Shown in pieces: positions 4,832 to 5,222 of a DNA stretch of 5,222 nt. The notes beneath the pieces were generated by a model, which was not told the origin of the DNA, did no database searches, and saw nothing but the letters and a program-made list of their open reading frames with translations. Where the stretch lies: the NCBI GenBank assembly GCA_050742535.1, contig JBOGIQ010000387.1:1-5222 (forward strand). The letters run 5' to 3'. The position numbers and the translations under genes were made by a program. How positions within the stretch are numbered: position 1 is the first letter of the stretch; each line of letters begins with the position of its first letter. The DNA comes from Gp6-AA40 sp050742535 (GTDB lineage Bacteria > Acidobacteriota > Vicinamibacteria > Vicinamibacterales > UBA2999).

Positions 4832-5222
4832 ATGCCCGTCTCGCCAGGTCAACCGTATCCGCTCGGGGCGGCCTGGCCGGCTTCGTCCGCTCGCCACGGA
4901 TCGACCACAGATCTCGCCGGCCCCATTGCCGACGCAGGCCGAGTAGTCGTCGAACGGCTGCACCCGGAAATCGACGGGGGGCGGTTTCCGATCAAACGAA
5001 CCGTCGGGGAACTCGTGTCGGTCAGCGTCGATATGTTTGCCGACGGGCACGATGTGATCGGCGGTGTTCTGAAATATCGCCCGGCCGCTCCTGAAGAGTC
5101 CTCGCCCTGGCTCGAGGTTCCGCTGACGGATCTCGGCGACGACCGGTGGGGAGCGACGTTCACGGTCACCGAACTTGGTGAGTACGAGTACACGGTCGAG
5201 GGCTGGATCGATCGCTTCGAAT
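4832..5222 (+). CDS. glgE: GlgE-like alpha-1,4-glucan:maltose-1-phosphate maltosyltransferase, N-terminal part (3' partial)
   Basis: 130 codons before the right edge; full enzymes of this family are roughly 650-700 residues. GlgE extends alpha-1,4-glucans using maltose 1-phosphate in the cytoplasm (TreS-Mak/Pep2-GlgE pathway). Residues about 37-130 match the N-terminal beta-sandwich domain: GRVVVERLHPEIDGGRFPIKR, then TVGE, VDMFADGHDVIGGVLKYRP, WLEVPLTDLGDDRWGATF and TVTELGEYEYTVEGWIDRFE. The catalytic GH13 barrel would lie outside the window. The ATG at 4832 is the only suitable start before the conserved domain; the Shine-Dalgarno signal is weak (GGA, 4822-4824). Residues 1-15 (MPVSPGQPYPLGAAW) look like the N-terminus of glycogen debranching enzyme GlgX rather than GlgE, and a low-complexity linker (16-35) joins them. 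The domain identity is good; the maltosyltransferase activity is inferred from the family. Confidence 0.85.
   Translation, partial: MPVSPGQPYPLGAAWPASSARHGSTTDLAGPIADAGRVVVERLHPEIDGGRFPIKRTVGELVSVSVDMFADGHDVIGGVLKYRPAAPEESSPWLEVPLTDLGDDRWGATFTVTELGEYEYTVEGWIDRFE

Noticed and set aside
4469..5050. 193-residue version of the small minus-strand protein
   Set aside because: The extension runs antisense through the REP-like palindrome and the GlgE domain. The strong ribosome binding site at 4698-4705 marks the real start.

Overview
The window is GC-rich bacterial DNA with tightly packed genes and several unrelated families of short repeats. Gene content (a GlgE-type maltosyltransferase, a divergent GGDEF enzyme, a secreted HELGH-type metallopeptidase, a stand-alone PEP-utilising protein) and palindromic repeats of the GCCCGCC...GGCGGGC type are most like Acidobacteriota, perhaps Vicinamibacteria. 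That assignment is inference from general familiarity; no taxonomic marker gene is present.

Layout. Positions 1-1899 hold two minus-strand genes that may be co-transcribed: a small cupin (1573-1899), then a long gene (1-1508, running off the left edge) for a PEP-utilising protein. The latter has the central helical domain and the beginning of the phosphohistidine swivelling domain but no ATP-grasp domain. Its interdomain linker is built from a 20-bp palindrome and six in-frame 9-bp repeats. Divergently, 1972-2919 encodes a coiled-coil diguanylate cyclase with an intact GGDEF motif and an insertion that separates the usual inhibitory RxxD motif from it. A tRNA-His(GTG) gene with encoded CCA follows (2969-3044), then an AGGCCT-based inverted-repeat block (3049-3140).

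The right half holds a small coiled-coil, tail-anchored membrane protein (3143-3448) whose stop codon is the first three bases of a heptamer tandem array. Next come a gene-free stretch of about 300 bp with a stable predicted hairpin and a secreted putative zinc metallopeptidase (3766-4458, GTG start, strong Shine-Dalgarno site). A convergent 74-residue hydrophilic protein (4469-4693, minus) follows, then a REP-like palindrome (4770-4807). Last is the first 130 codons of a GlgE-like gene (4832 to right edge), whose first 15 residues look like the start of a different glycogen enzyme, GlgX.

The genes do not form one obvious pathway. The likely functional units are the cupin/PEP-utilising pair and, at the right edge, the start of an alpha-glucan (GlgE pathway) locus. 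I see no convincing new defence or mobile system. The most unusual signals are the repeats built into or against genes, the displaced RxxD in the GGDEF protein, the ATP-grasp-less PEP utiliser and the GlgX-like leader on GlgE.
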